Position numbers and translations under genes: made by a program. The notes below the pieces were generated by a model. The model had not been told where the DNA came from and did not search any database. It worked only from the letters and a program-made list of their open reading frames with translations. This document shows, piece after piece, positions 9,065 to 16,427 of a DNA stretch of 64,000 bases (positions within the stretch are counted from its first letter, which is position 1; each line of letters begins with the position of its first letter). Origin of the DNA: Nocardia beijingensis NBRC 16342 (lineage in GTDB: Bacteria; Actinomycetota; Actinomycetes; Mycobacteriales; Mycobacteriaceae); the NCBI RefSeq assembly GCF_001612785.1, contig NZ_BDBC01000009.1, positions 62,001 to 126,000 of the forward strand, written 5' to 3'.

Positions 9065-10275
9065 CGAAGGTGCCGGAGCACGTCCGCGCCCGGCTCGAGG
9101 CCCTGCTCGACACGGTCGACGCCGAGCTGCGCCGCAGGTATCCCGGCTCGAACGGCCGCGCACAACCGATCCACACCGTGTACGTGCCCGCCGACCGGGT
9201 CGCCGAGGCGACTCCCGAAATGTGGGGCGCGGCCGCGGTCGAACTGCTCGACCGCCACCGCGATCTGCTCAGTACTCTCGACGGCACCGATTCGCTGCCC
9301 GACGTGCGCAAGCGACTGGAAACCGATCCGGTCCAGGACCTGCGCATCGACTTCGAGGACGGCTACGGCCTGCGCGCCGACGCCGAGGAGGACCGCGCGG
9401 CGACGGCGGCGGGGGCGGTGCTGGCGGCGTGGGCACGGCGGTCCGGCGGTCCGGCGAGCAGTGGCATCCGGATGAAGGGCTTGGGTGGCGGCGAACGTCG
9501 TCGTGCGCTGCGCACGCTCGATCTCGTGCTGGAGGGCGCGGGCGGCGTGCCCGCGGGATTCGTCTTCACCGTGCCGAAGGTCCGGGCGGCGCAGCAGGTT
9601 ACGGCGTTGGTGCAACTGTGCGTCGGGCTGGAACGCGGGTACGGCATCGCGGAGGGCAGTCTGCGCTTCGAGCTGCAGATCGAGAGCCCGCAGGCGATCA
9701 TCGCCGCCGACGGCACCGCCCCGGTGGCCACCATGCTCACCTTGTCCGAAGGACGTTGCAGCGCACTGCATTTCGGTACCTACGACTACACCGCCGCTTG
9801 TGGCGTCGCCGCGCCGGATCAGGCGCTCGACCACCCGGCCGCCGATCACGCCAAGGCGGTCATGCAAGTCGCGGCCGCGCAGACCGGAGTGTGGGTGTGC
9901 GACGGTTCCACCCAGATAGTGCCCGACGCCGACCCGGAGGCCGCGCTGCGCAACCATCACCGGCTGGTCGTCCGGGCGTTGCGGCGCGGGTACTACCAGG
10001 GCTGGGACATGCATCCGGGTCACCTCGTCACCCGCTGGCTGGCCACCTACGACTTCTTCCGCCGGGCGATGGACGTCGCGGTGCCGCGCCTGCGGGACTA
10101 CCTCGCTCGCCGCGGCGGCGACGTCGTCGACGAGCCCGCCACCGCCGAAGCGCTGGCCGCCACGGTGCTGCGCGGCATCGACTGCGGCGCCCGCCCGGAC
10201 GCGGGAGCGCCGGAACTCACCGAGCCGGTGCTGCGGGCCTTGGCGGCACGCGCGCCGCTACCGGAGGCGCCGTGA
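9061..10275 (+). CDS. HpcH/HpaI-citrate lyase-like aldolase (DUF6986-type), function unknown
   Basis: 404-residue TIM-barrel protein resembling citrate lyase beta / malate synthase-like aldolases. Visible motifs include LRIDFEDGYG (acidic metal-binding region), FELQIESPQAI (substrate-binding Glu), SALHFGTYDYTAACG, comparable to the FGAEDL segment of CitE-like proteins, and the malate-synthase-like YYQGWDMHPGHLVTRW. The ATG at 9061 overlaps the preceding stop by four bases; the frame is open further upstream but overlaps xdh. It lies between xanthine dehydrogenase and allantoicase, so it probably acts on a C2 product such as glyoxylate. That role is an inference. Confidence 0.7.
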   Translation: MTKVPEHVRARLEALLDTVDAELRRRYPGSNGRAQPIHTVYVPADRVAEATPEMWGAAAVELLDRHRDLLSTLDGTDSLPDVRKRLETDPVQDLRIDFEDGYGLRADAEEDRAATAAGAVLAAWARRSGGPASSGIRMKGLGGGERRRALRTLDLVLEGAGGVPAGFVFTVPKVRAAQQVTALVQLCVGLERGYGIAEGSLRFELQIESPQAIIAADGTAPVATMLTLSEGRCSALHFGTYDYTAACGVAAPDQALDHPAADHAKAVMQVAAAQTGVWVCDGSTQIVPDADPEAALRNHHRLVVRALRRGYYQGWDMHPGHLVTRWLATYDFFRRAMDVAVPRLRDYLARRGGDVVDEPATAEALAATVLRGIDCGARPDAGAPELTEPVLRALAARAPLPEAP

Positions 10276-10319
10276 CCGTCCATCCGAACGGGGCGATCCC
10301 GCACGACACAGGAGGCGCG

Positions 10320-11294
10320 ATGCGCGACCGGGACGACGAGGAGTTCACGCTGCTGCCGGATCTGGCGGTCCGGCCGCTGGGCGGCTCGGTGATCTGGGCC
10401 AACGACGAGTTCTTCGCGGAGAAGGAGAATTTGATCAACCCCGGTCCCGCCCTGCACCGGCCCGCCGACTTCGGGCACAAAGGGCAGATCTACGACGGCT
10501 GGGAGACCCGCAGACATCGCGGGCAACCCGGCGACGATTCGGCGATCGTGCGGCTCGGCGTGCCGGGCGTGATCCGCGGGATCGTGGTGGACACGGCGTG
10601 GTTCACGGGCAACTACCCGCCCGCCGTCTCGGTGTCCGCCCTGGAGATCGAGGATTATCCGCCCGCGGAAACCATCGCCGCGCGCGACGATTGGGTGATG
10701 CTGGTCGATCGTTCCCCGGTGGCGGGCGACAGCCGCAACTTGTTCGCCGTCGAGAACGAGAAGCGCTGGACCCACGTGCGGCTCACCATGCACCCCGACG
10801 GCGGAGTGGCCAGGTTGCGGGTGCACGGAGAGGGCAGGCCCGATCCGCGCCTGCTCGGCCTCGGGCCGCTGGACCTGGCCGCCCTGGAGAACGGCGCGCT
10901 GGTGCTGGACTGCTCCAATCGCTTCTACAGCTCACCGAATCAGTTGCTGTATCCCGGCCGGGCCAGGTCCATGGGCGAGGGCTGGGAGACCGCGCGCCGC
11001 AGGGACGACGGCAACGACTGGGTGCGCATCCGCTTGGCCGGGCCGGGACTGATCCGGCTCGCCGAGCTGGACACGTCGTACTTCCTGGGCAACAGTCCCG
11101 GCGCGGCCCGGCTGACCGGTCGCACCAACGACGGCACCGAGCTGGAGTTGTTAGCGCGCACCGCCCTCCAACCCGACACCAGGCACCGCTTCCCCATCGC
11201 GCCGATGGCCGCGTCGGTGGAGGAGGTGCGCCTGGACATCTACCCGGACGGCGGCCTGGCGCGGCTGCGCCTCTACGGCGAGCTGGGCGCATGA
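10320..11294 (+). CDS. alc: Allantoicase
   Basis: Hydrolyses allantoate to ureidoglycolate and urea. The protein has two copies of the allantoicase domain: the first with GGSVIWANDEFFAEKENLI, GQIYDGWETRRHR and WFTGNYPP, the second with SSPNQLLYPGRA, MGEGWETARRR and YFLGNSPG. The ATG at 10320, with AGGAGG at 10310-10315, gives 324 residues, close to the usual length. A GTG at 10272 overlapping the aldolase stop (GTGA) would add 16 residues and fits the overlap habit of this operon, so the start is not certain. Confidence 0.9.
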   Translation: MRDRDDEEFTLLPDLAVRPLGGSVIWANDEFFAEKENLINPGPALHRPADFGHKGQIYDGWETRRHRGQPGDDSAIVRLGVPGVIRGIVVDTAWFTGNYPPAVSVSALEIEDYPPAETIAARDDWVMLVDRSPVAGDSRNLFAVENEKRWTHVRLTMHPDGGVARLRVHGEGRPDPRLLGLGPLDLAALENGALVLDCSNRFYSSPNQLLYPGRARSMGEGWETARRRDDGNDWVRIRLAGPGLIRLAELDTSYFLGNSPGAARLTGRTNDGTELELLARTALQPDTRHRFPIAPMAASVEEVRLDIYPDGGLARLRLYGELGA

Positions 11295-11301
11295 ACGCAG
11301 G

Positions 11302-11616
11302 GGCATCGGCAGGGCATGCGGTCGCGCCTCTTCAGCGAGTGCGGTGGTCGATCGTGCGGAGATCGGCGGCGCGTGCGGCTGTGCGTTCTTGGTCGACTCG
11401 GCCGCTGAGCGCGTCGGTGTCGCGTGTGGTCGCGTCTGTCCGGCGAGTGCGGCGCCCGGCGGTGCGGACATCGTCGGCGCTTGCGACTGTGTCTTTTCGG
11501 TCGAGTCGGTACCTGAGCGCGTGGGCGGCGGCGCCGCGTGCGGTCGCGCCTGTCCGGCGCTCGATCGTGCGGATATCGGCGGCGGGTACGGAGCCGTGTT
11601 TGCGTGGGGCGTGGCA
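11302..11616 (+). repeat. Degenerate 105-108 bp tandem repeat between allantoicase and puuE
   Basis: Three related copies can be anchored on GTGCGGA at 11354, 11462 and 11567 (spacings 108 and 105, both multiples of three). Each copy has GTGCGGA followed by a TCGGCGG-type stretch, then a TGCG..TGTG stretch, and the first two end in a GTCGCG.CTGTCCGG segment. A partial copy lies near 11315-11350. The frame through the repeats is open and in phase with puuE, encoding Cys/Gly/Ala-rich repeats such as ADIVGACDCVFSVESVPERV. It could be a decayed coding repeat, an N-terminal extension or a non-coding repeat. No gene is called here. Confidence 0.7.
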
Positions 11617-12516
11617 ATGAGGGATTTCGTCGGCTACGGCCCGCGTCCGCCGGACCCGAAGTGGCCGGGGGAGGCGCGAATCGCGGTCCAGTTCGTGCTC
11701 AACTACGAAGAGGGCGGCGAGAACAACGTCCTCGACGGTGACGAGTTCTCCGAGACGTTCCTGTCGGAGATGACTCCCGCCGAGGCGTTTCCGAACCGCC
11801 ACATGAGCATGGAATCGCTCTACGAGTACGGCTCACGCGCCGGGTTGTGGCGGGTGCTGCGCGTCTTCGAGCGGCGCGGGTTGCCGCTGACGATCTTCGC
11901 GGTCGCCCGCGCTTTGCAGCGTAACCCGGAGGCGGTGGCGGCTTTCCGCGAACTGGGCCACGAGATCGCCTGCCACGGCTTGCGCTGGAAGTCCTACCAG
12001 CTCACCGACCGCGACACCGAGCGCGCGCACATGGCCGAGGCGGTGCGCGTGCTGACCGAACTGACCGGCTCGGCGCCGCTGGGCTGGTACACCGGCCGCG
12101 ACTCGCCGAACACCAGGGAGTTGGTGGTCGAGCACGGCGGCTTCGTCTACGACTCCGACTCCTACGCCGACGACCTGCCGTATTGGGTGCGCGTGCACGA
12201 CCGCGACCACTTGGTGGTGCCGTACACCTTGGACACCAACGACATGCGATTCGCCTCGCCCGCCGGTTTCCCCACCGGCGAGCAATTCTTCGCGCACGTC
12301 CGCGACGCCTTCGACGTCCTCTACCGCGAAGGCGCGGAGGACACCCCGAAAATGCTGTCCATCGGCCTGCACTGCCGCCTCATCGGCCGCCCCGCCCGCA
12401 CCGCCGCCCTGGAACGCCTGCTCGACCACATCCAGTCCCACGACCAGGTCTGGATCACCCGCCGCATCGACATCGCCCGCCACTGGCACGCGGTCCACCC
12501 ACCGCCCGCGTCCTGA
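11617..12516 (+). CDS. puuE: Allantoinase, PuuE type (polysaccharide deacetylase fold)
   Basis: 299-residue metal-independent allantoinase of the polysaccharide-deacetylase superfamily, hydrolysing allantoin to allantoate. It begins MRDFVGYGPRPPDPKWPG, the family-typical start, and has VLNYEEGGENNVLDGD, the HEIACHGLRWKSY motif and WYTGRDSPNTRELV. The ATG at 11617 gives the standard length; the frame is open 91 codons further upstream through the tandem repeat. With uricase, UraH, UraD and allantoicase it completes the route from urate to ureidoglycolate. The allantoinase lies last although it acts before allantoicase. Confidence 0.92.
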   Translation: MRDFVGYGPRPPDPKWPGEARIAVQFVLNYEEGGENNVLDGDEFSETFLSEMTPAEAFPNRHMSMESLYEYGSRAGLWRVLRVFERRGLPLTIFAVARALQRNPEAVAAFRELGHEIACHGLRWKSYQLTDRDTERAHMAEAVRVLTELTGSAPLGWYTGRDSPNTRELVVEHGGFVYDSDSYADDLPYWVRVHDRDHLVVPYTLDTNDMRFASPAGFPTGEQFFAHVRDAFDVLYREGAEDTPKMLSIGLHCRLIGRPARTAALERLLDHIQSHDQVWITRRIDIARHWHAVHPPPAS

Positions 12517-12684
12517 GCGGCCGCACCGGCAGCCGGACGCCGACAGCAATCGACTTTCCGATGCGCCCGAGACGGCGCGACCCTGAAAGTGCGGTCTATG
12601 TCGGGGATTCGGTGATTCGTAGGCTTCGTGGCGTCAGGGGCCAAGTGCTGAACCTGGCCCTCGCGCCTTCGCTCAGGAGAAACC

Positions 12685-12876
12685 ATGGCCGCGAAATTCA
12701 CCGCCACCGTCCTGGTCACCGCCGCTCTGTCGCTGCCGATCGCGGCGACCACACCCGCCGCGATCGCCAAGACGCCCAGCACGGGTTCCTCCTCCGGCTC
12801 CGGCAAAACAGTGAACAATCTGATCTGCTCCATCCGCAGCTACCTCGGTATGGGTGGCTGCGTCTACCTCCCCTGA
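12685..12876 (+). CDS. Small secreted peptide, 63 aa, unknown function
   Basis: Not a recognised family. Residues 1-28 look like a Sec signal peptide: basic N-region (MAAKF), hydrophobic core (TVLVTAALSLPIAA) and a likely AIA cleavage site before KTPST. The mature part would be about 35 residues: a Ser/Gly linker, then NLICSIRSYLGMGGCVYLP with two Cys that could form a disulfide. AGGAGA sits four bases before the ATG and the third codon positions are GC-rich, so it is probably a real gene. A structured repeat lies 15 bases after its stop and may terminate it. Confidence 0.65.
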   Translation: MAAKFTATVLVTAALSLPIAATTPAAIAKTPSTGSSSGSGKTVNNLICSIRSYLGMGGCVYLP

Positions 12877-12891
12877 CCGCCCACGATTGGC

Positions 12892-12940
12892 CACATGGCT
12901 GTGGCAACCGCGAGAGAACTTCTCGCTGATGTGCCACTCG
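12892..12940. repeat. Structured dispersed repeat, copy A
   Basis: Nested inverted repeats: outer GTGGCA (12901-12906) with TGCCAC (12932-12937), inner GCGAGA (12910-12915) with TCTCGC (12921-12926). The sequence closely matches copy B at 14861-14921. It lies between the converging ends of the secreted-peptide gene and the marR gene, so it may serve as a terminator for both. Confidence 0.7.
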
Positions 12941-12958
12941 CGCACGTGCCGGTGCGGG

Positions 12959-13387
12959 TCAGGGGGTGCGTGGGCGTAGGTGGCGGGTGAGGGTTGCGAG
13001 GGCTTCGAGGACCTCGCGCACGGCTGCCGGGTCGTCGGTGGGCAGTGCGGCTGCTACGGCTCGGTCCACGGGGGTGGCGCGGATTTCGGCGACTCGCGGT
13101 GAAGCCTGGTCGGCCGGTCGGATCAAGGTGCGCCGTCGATCGCGGGGGTCGACCGTCGAGACGATCGCTCCGGCCTCTTTGAGGCTTGCCACCGCGGTGG
13201 AGACCGCGCTCTGCGGCAATCCGGTGCGCGCGGCGATTTCGCCAACGGTGCTGTCCGGGTGCTCGAGGATGTCGCTCGACACGACGAGCGCCGGGCGGTG
13301 GCCGCCGCCGAGCCCGGCCGACGGCAACGCCTCCTCGCCGAGCTTCATCAACATCCGCCCCAACAGGAACAGTTCGACTCCGTCCAC
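12959..13387 (-). CDS. MarR-family transcriptional regulator
   Basis: 142-residue winged-helix regulator. It has the MarR-type DNA-binding segment HPDSTVGEIAARTGLPQSA followed by VSTAVASLKEAGAI and the wing VDPRDRRRTLIR. It is divergent from an alpha/beta hydrolase gene 70 bp away, and the gap holds a perfect 19-bp inverted repeat. Autoregulation and control of the hydrolase are therefore likely. The ligand is unknown. Confidence 0.85.
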   Translation of the reverse strand: MDGVELFLLGRMLMKLGEEALPSAGLGGGHRPALVVSSDILEHPDSTVGEIAARTGLPQSAVSTAVASLKEAGAIVSTVDPRDRRRTLIRPADQASPRVAEIRATPVDRAVAAALPTDDPAAVREVLEALATLTRHLRPRTP

Positions 13388-13399
13388 GATGAGACCTTA

Positions 13400-13441
13400 C
13401 ATCAATATGGATACATCAGAGTTGATGTATCCATATTGATG
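13400..13441. promoter_or_regulatory. Operator: perfect 19-bp inverted repeat between marR and hydrolase
   Basis: Left arm CATCAATATGGATACATCA (13400-13418), spacer GAGT, right arm its exact reverse complement (13423-13441). It is the most AT-rich stretch nearby and fills most of the 70-bp divergent gap, so it covers both promoters. This is the expected layout for a MarR operator that represses both genes. Confidence 0.85.
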
Positions 13442-13457
13442 GATTATTGTCGTCGGC

Positions 13458-14306
13458 ATGAGCACGATTTCCACCGGCACCCTCGAGGTCCCCGGAGCCG
13501 ACCTGTACTACGAAGTGCGCGGCAGCGGTCCGATGCTGCTGATCGCGCAGAGCGGAGAGGGGGACGCGCGGCGCAGCGAAGATCTGGTCGGTCATCTGGA
13601 GCGGCGCTTCACCGTCGTCACCTATGACCGGCGCGGCCTGTCTCGCAGCCTCATCCGCGATCTCGGCGTGCCCGCCTCGGTCGCGACGCACGCCGACGAC
13701 GCCAACCGCCTGCTCTCGACGTTGACCGGCGAACCCGTGGCAATGCTCGGTTGCAGCATGGGCGCGGCCATCGGACTACATCTCGCGGTCGAGCACCCGG
13801 ACCGGCTGCACACTCTCATGGCGCACGAGCCCGTCACGCCGTGGCTGCTCGCCGCCGCCGACCGCGCCACCCAGCTCGGCGAACTCGAACACTGCGAGCA
13901 GGTGTTCACCGAGCGCGGGTGGCAAGCGGCGCTCGCTCCGATGGTGCGGACGCTGGGGATCGATCCCGCGAGCCAGGATCGCGAACCTGGCGTGACCGCT
14001 GCCCCGCTCGGCCCAGAGCGCGCCGCGAACTTCGAATACTTCCTAGGACACGACTTCGCCGCGATCCGCACCGACCACCTGGACGTCGCCGCCTTGCGTC
14101 AATCGCCGGTGCGCATCGTCCCCGCCTGCGGGCAGACCACCCCACGACACGTCTTCGACTACAAAGCCGCCCACGAGTTGGCGGCACTGCGCGGCGTGCC
14201 GGTGGTGGAATTCCCCGGCGGGCACAACGGGAACCTTACGCATCCGGCGGGATGGGCCGCGCGAGTCGGCGAAACCCTGTCAGACCACTGGCTCTTGGCG
14301 GGATAG
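13458..14306 (+). CDS. Alpha/beta hydrolase
   Basis: 282-residue hydrolase of the alpha/beta fold. The strand-turn-nucleophile motif is MLGCSMGAAIGLHLAV (GCSMG, Ser about residue 98) and the catalytic His lies in FPGGHNGNLTHP near the C-terminus. YEVRGSGPMLLIAQSGEGD replaces the usual HG oxyanion segment. It is divergent from marR and probably de-repressed by that regulator's ligand. The substrate is unknown; an esterase or a detoxifying hydrolase is plausible. Confidence 0.8.
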   Translation: MSTISTGTLEVPGADLYYEVRGSGPMLLIAQSGEGDARRSEDLVGHLERRFTVVTYDRRGLSRSLIRDLGVPASVATHADDANRLLSTLTGEPVAMLGCSMGAAIGLHLAVEHPDRLHTLMAHEPVTPWLLAAADRATQLGELEHCEQVFTERGWQAALAPMVRTLGIDPASQDREPGVTAAPLGPERAANFEYFLGHDFAAIRTDHLDVAALRQSPVRIVPACGQTTPRHVFDYKAAHELAALRGVPVVEFPGGHNGNLTHPAGWAARVGETLSDHWLLAG

Positions 14307-14389
14307 AGCCCGCTCGGCTCGTCACATCATGGTGCGGACGTACAGAGTCTTCGGGAGCGCCCCTGGCACATACCCACGCGCATATCGGC

Positions 14390-14788
14390 TCAGCGACCGA
14401 GCCTGCCGTACGGCACTAGATACCCTGGTTCCGTCCGGCTTCGCCAACCGCGCTCGGTCGGTTCCAGTGCCCGGCCGCTGGCGGCGGGATCCTTCGGCCA
14501 CGGCTCGCGTATGTGAATTTGAATGTCGTCCTGAAGGATTCGCGCCAACTCCATCGCGAATCCCTCGGCCGTGCCGCTGCCCGCCTCAGTCGGGTCGAGC
14601 GCCGCAGAAGTGCCGGCATCCGGCACTCCAATGCTCACCCAAGCTTTCGGCACCGGGCGACCGGACTGCGCGCCGAATCTCCGCCAGTCCTCGGTGTACT
14701 CAGTGCTGATCTGCGTCGAGAACCCCAAAGATTCCTCGATATCAGCGGCCAGCAACCGTGCGCCTCGCACAGCTTCGTCTATCCCCAT
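14390..14788 (-). CDS. Hypothetical protein, 132 aa, in the XRE/DUF397 cluster
   Basis: No family recognised. It starts MGIDEAVRGARLLAADIEES, then a Trp-rich acidic stretch (TEYTEDWRRFG), VPKAWVSIGVPDAG, and a helical FAMELARILQDDIQIHI, ending in a basic tail. No signal peptide or membrane segment. The ATG at 14788 has AGGGCAGG upstream; an in-frame GTG at 14872 would start inside the structured repeat and is unlikely. The first 17 residues match a 19-codon fragment at 15163-15222, suggesting a duplicated and partly lost gene in this cluster. Confidence 0.55.
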   Translation of the reverse strand: MGIDEAVRGARLLAADIEESLGFSTQISTEYTEDWRRFGAQSGRPVPKAWVSIGVPDAGTSAALDPTEAGSGTAEGFAMELARILQDDIQIHIREPWPKDPAASGRALEPTERGWRSRTEPGYLVPYGRLGR

Positions 14789-14860
14789 GCCCATCCTGCC
14801 CTTCGCCCACAGCGCCGAACACTGCTCGAGACGGCCCCCTTGGGATCGGCCATCTTCCGC

Positions 14861-14921
14861 CACGAGTGGCACAAGGCTGCGGCAAAACGCGAGAAGGGGT
14901 CTCGCTCGTGTGCCACTCGTG
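14861..14921. repeat. Structured dispersed repeat, copy B
   Basis: Perfect 12-bp outer stem CACGAGTGGCAC (14861-14872) with GTGCCACTCGTG (14910-14921), and inner stem GCGAGA (14889-14894) with TCTCGC (14900-14905). It shares the core GGCTGYGGCA..CGCGAGA..TCTCGCT..TGTGCCACTCG with copy A. It follows the end of the downstream DUF397 gene on the minus strand and may be its terminator. Confidence 0.75.
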
Positions 14922-14947
14922 AGCCGGAATAGTCGGAGAGGTATCGA

Positions 14948-15151
14948 TCAGGCCGGCTGACTGGACCTGCTGTTCGTGAGGTTGGTAGTGAAGGCATCCC
15001 AACCGGAGGGTGTGAAGATCAACGCCGGCCCAGTGGAATTCTTGGAGTCACGGACACCGACCATGCCCCCGGCGAAATGTGCGACCTCGACGCAGTCTTT
15101 GCCAGTGCCGCTGTAGCTGCTCTTGAACCACTTTGCCGCGGATAGGTCCAC
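14948..15151 (-). CDS. DUF397 domain protein (second copy)
   Basis: Small DUF397 protein of 67-69 residues. The family core is complete: AKWFKSSYSGTGKDCVEVA, then VGVRDSKNSTGPALIFTP and WDAF. DUF397 proteins accompany XRE/DUF5753 regulators across actinobacteria (for example the whiJ-type loci) and are thought to act as their small partners. The start is either GTG 15151 or TTG 15157; both are within reach of AGGAG at about 15166-15170. About 65% identical in protein and very similar in DNA to the copy at 15328-15537, so a tandem duplication. Confidence 0.85.
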   Translation of the reverse strand: MDLSAAKWFKSSYSGTGKDCVEVAHFAGGMVGVRDSKNSTGPALIFTPSGWDAFTTNLTNSRSSQPA

Positions 15152-15162
15152 GCTCAAGCTTC

Positions 15163-15240
15163 CTACTCCTCTACCATCGCCGCCAGAAGCCGGGCGGTTC
15201 GGACTGCTTCGTCTATGTCCAGGATCTCATTGCGCGAGTG
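15163..15240 (-). pseudogene. Remnant of a hypothetical gene between the two DUF397 copies
   Basis: Open fragment between two in-frame stops encoding LDIDEAVRTARLLAAMVEE. It matches the N-terminus of the 132-aa protein at 14390-14788 (IDEAVRxARLLAA). There is no ATG/GTG/TTG in this frame; only a CTG at 15222 could start it. Its TAG lies in the ribosome-binding region of the second DUF397 gene. Most likely the leftover 5' end of a duplicated gene, or possibly a short coupled leader peptide. Confidence 0.5.
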
Positions 15241-15264
15241 CTACGGAGTTCTCGCGATATGGCA

Positions 15265-15304
15265 GCGGCCCGTACCTGAGAATGCATGTCCTGGTACGGG
15301 CCGC
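15265..15304 (-). terminator. Hairpin after the first DUF397 gene
   Basis: Perfect 12-bp stem GCGGCCCGTACC (15265-15276) with GGTACGGGCCGC (15293-15304) and a 16-nt loop, starting 24 bases after the stop of the DUF397 gene at 15328. No U-tract, as is common in actinobacteria. Confidence 0.65.
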
Positions 15305-15327
15305 GTGTTGGCGAGCAGGGAGCGTGC

Positions 15328-15537
15328 TCACCCTGCGAAATCGAACCCACCATCGGTGATGGTTGACGTGAAGGCGTCCCAATCGGAGGGCGTGAAGATC
15401 AACGCTGGCCCGGAGGAGTTCTTGGAGTCACGGACACCGACATGGGTATTGCCCAGCCAGGCGACCTCGACACATTGGCCCCCGCTCTCACTGTGGCTGC
15501 TTTTGAACCACTTCGCCCCGGATAGGTCGGTCTTCAC
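15328..15537 (-). CDS. DUF397 domain protein (first copy)
   Basis: 69-residue DUF397 protein. AKWFKSSHSESGGQCVEVA, VGVRDSKNSSGPALIFTP and WDAF are family-typical. The GTG at 15537 overlaps the stop of the XRE/DUF5753 gene by four bases (GTGA), so it is translationally coupled to that regulator, the standard pairing for this family. Likely a small partner that modulates the XRE protein; the mechanism is not established by the sequence. Confidence 0.9.
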   Translation of the reverse strand: MKTDLSGAKWFKSSHSESGGQCVEVAWLGNTHVGVRDSKNSSGPALIFTPSDWDAFTSTITDGGFDFAG

Positions 15538-16427
15538 GCCTCGTAGCTCCTTGCTACCCGCCTCAGCAGGTCTCGCGATCTGGCTTCATCCAGCGACGAC
15601 GTCCGGATGGCCGCAGCGAGTTCATAGTACTTCCGCACTTCATCCGCCTTTTCGAGGTAAACGTCCGCACTTGGGCCGCCTTCAAGGAAGACGATCGGCG
15701 GCTCCGCAGGCCTACCCTTCTGATCGACGCCGAAGTCGAGGACAACGAACTGACCGTGCAGAATGCCCCACACCATGCCAGCGGCATATGGGTGCACGCG
15801 CACGGTGACATTCGGCAGCTTGCTCATCTCGGCCAGATGCCGCAGCTGAGCCGCCATGACTCGCGGACAACCGATGACCCGGTGCAGCGCCGATTCATGC
15901 AGCAGAACCTCCAGCTCGACGGGGCGGGACTTGCGAGTGACGATCGCCTGCCTCTTCATCCGAAGTTCTACGTGCCGGTCGATGTGTTCTGGTGCGTCAT
16001 CCGCGTAGAACGCGCTGATCACCGCTCGCGCATAGGAGGCCGTTTGCAGTAGCCCTGGGATCTGCTCGTGGTAAATAACCAGTCGACGTGCAGACGCCTC
16101 GAGTCCGACGTACATGTTGAAGGTGTCGGCGAAGAGGCCACCGAAAGCTGTGTACCAGCCTTTGACTTGCGCTTGTTCGGCGAGTTCCACCGCACGGCGA
16201 GTGTCCGGGGGATCCACACCGTAGATCTCGCAGAGGGCTTTGACCTCGCGGATCTTCACTTTTGCTACTTGTGCCGTTTCGATGCGGTGCAGTCCACTCT
16301 TGCTCAGTTCGGCCAGTTTCGCGGCTTGGTCGATTGTGAGCCCTTGTCCCTCGCGCGTTTCCCGAAGAAACCGCCCAAGCTGTCGCCTGGGCAGGGTTGA
16401 GGCCTCGTCTTCACCGGTCGAACTCAT
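15534..16427 (-). CDS. XRE-family regulator with DUF5753 domain
   Basis: 297 residues. Residues about 12-70 form the helix-turn-helix (LGRFLRETREGQGLTIDQA, then AELSKSGLHRIETAQ) and the rest is a DUF5753 effector domain (GLEASARRLVIYHEQIPGLL, MKRQAIVTRKSRPVELEVLL, LPNVTVRVHPYAAGM). The ATG at 16427 has a GGGGG ribosome-binding site; the frame runs on upstream but without a better start. Part of an XRE-DUF397 pair known from many actinobacterial loci controlling development or antibiotic genes. Divergent from the three-gene operon starting at 16672, which it may control. Confidence 0.9.
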   Translation of the reverse strand: MSSTGEDEASTLPRRQLGRFLRETREGQGLTIDQAAKLAELSKSGLHRIETAQVAKVKIREVKALCEIYGVDPPDTRRAVELAEQAQVKGWYTAFGGLFADTFNMYVGLEASARRLVIYHEQIPGLLQTASYARAVISAFYADDAPEHIDRHVELRMKRQAIVTRKSRPVELEVLLHESALHRVIGCPRVMAAQLRHLAEMSKLPNVTVRVHPYAAGMVWGILHGQFVVLDFGVDQKGRPAEPPIVFLEGGPSADVYLEKADEVRKYYELAAAIRTSSLDEARSRDLLRRVARSYEA

